Positions 63,784-64,000 of a stretch of 64,000 nt of DNA are shown in pieces; position 1 is the first letter of the stretch; the number at the start of each line of letters is the position of its first letter. This DNA comes from Bacteroidaceae bacterium (GTDB lineage: Bacteria; Bacteroidota; Bacteroidia; Bacteroidales; Bacteroidaceae), in the NCBI GenBank assembly GCA_017938245.1, contig JAGBBX010000025.1:1-64000 (forward strand). The letters run 5' to 3'. The translations under genes were made by a program, and so were the position numbers. A model generated the notes under the pieces. That model did no database searches. It was not told the DNA's origin and was given only the letters and a program-made list of their open reading frames with translations.

Positions 63784-64000
63784 ATGGCAGATTTGAAAGC
63801 TCTTGCAGAAGAATTGGTTAACTTGACAGTAAAGGACGTTAACGAACTTGCAACTATCCTTAAGGAAGAATATGGTATCGAACCCGCTGCTGCTGCTGTA
63901 GCAGTTGCTGCTCCCGCAGCAGGTGGCGCAGCTGAGGCTGCAGCTGAGAAGACTGAGTTCAATGTAGTATTGAAGGCAGCAGGTGATCAGAAACTTAAAG
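63784..64000 (+). CDS. rplL: Ribosomal protein bL12 (L7/L12), cut by the window end
   Basis: The first 72 codons are present: the N-terminal dimerisation domain ([20 protein letters not shown]), the Ala-rich hinge (about 35-55), and the start of the C-terminal domain ([15 protein letters not shown]). The gene continues beyond the window, presumably followed by rpoB and rpoC. Confidence 0.95.
   Translation, partial: MADLKALAEELVNLTVKDVNELATILKEEYGIEPAAAAVAVAAPAAGGAAEAAAEKTEFNVVLKAAGDQKLK

Overview
The window is chromosomal housekeeping DNA from a member of the Bacteroidales (phylum Bacteroidota). Three kinds of evidence point there. Promoter-like sites have the phylum's unusual TTTG-N18-21-TAnnTTTG form. 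Almost no gene has a Shine-Dalgarno sequence. Many proteins have forms typical of the group: a fused SecDF, an OstA-like LptA relative, a DUF2851 protein, RNase H with an N-terminal hybrid-binding domain, a rhomboid with a DUF6576-like tail, and an OmpA with a coiled coil. I cannot name the genus. No prophage, insertion sequence, CRISPR array, plasmid function or canonical defence system is visible. The density of essential genes argues that this is a stable core region.

Layout. 0.2-4.6 kb: one very large secreted BspA-type leucine-rich-repeat protein, the most accessory-looking gene here. 4.7-7.2 kb: divergent lipid-transport genes, MlaE/MlaF on the minus strand and the LptB-like ATPase on the plus strand. 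7.4-14.8 kb: trigger factor, ClpP, ClpX, RecQ and IMP dehydrogenase. 14.8-22.4 kb: an envelope-biogenesis operon of two parvulin-type foldases, a related lipoprotein and an OstA-like protein, followed by a small membrane protein and MutL. 22.6-23.8 kb: OmpA. 23.9-24.3 kb: two identical tRNA-Val genes. 24.4-29.9 kb: PurB, a pseudouridine synthase with an Arg/Gly-rich head, AsnS and a GDP-mannose-forming enzyme. 30-37 kb: a lytic transglycosylase, an rRNA methyltransferase with an Arg-rich tail, PurD, two membrane proteins, and a zinc/manganese-type ABC pair lacking a neighbouring permease. 37.1-44.3 kb, minus strand: an apparent operon argS - RNase H - two LtaS-family sulfatase-fold membrane enzymes - radical SAM protein. 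44.4-49.3 kb: two overlapping rhomboid genes, then SecDF. 49.3-53.1 kb, minus strand: DUF2851 and a 7TM-HD phosphodiesterase. 53.4-57.4 kb: GltX, KdtA and malate dehydrogenase. 57.7-64 kb: rpsU, xerC, hpf, a tRNA Thr-Tyr-Gly-Thr cluster, tuf, tRNA-Trp, secE, nusG, rplK, rplA, rplJ and the beginning of rplL.

Much of the window builds the Gram-negative envelope (Mla, Lpt, SurA-like foldases, OstA, KdtA, OmpA, SecDF, lytic transglycosylase, LtaS-family enzymes). The rest handles translation and protein quality control.

I found no clearly new multi-gene system. The observations most worth checking are: a perfect 15-bp hairpin ending one base before the xerC start codon; a promoter-proximal terminator-like hairpin with a tiny ORF in front of secDF; a full Shine-Dalgarno on hpf in a genome that hardly uses them; a degenerate metal-binding motif in MutL; tandem LtaS-like enzymes; Arg/Gly-rich extensions on two separate rRNA-modifying enzymes; and exact DNA repeats inside the BspA-like gene.
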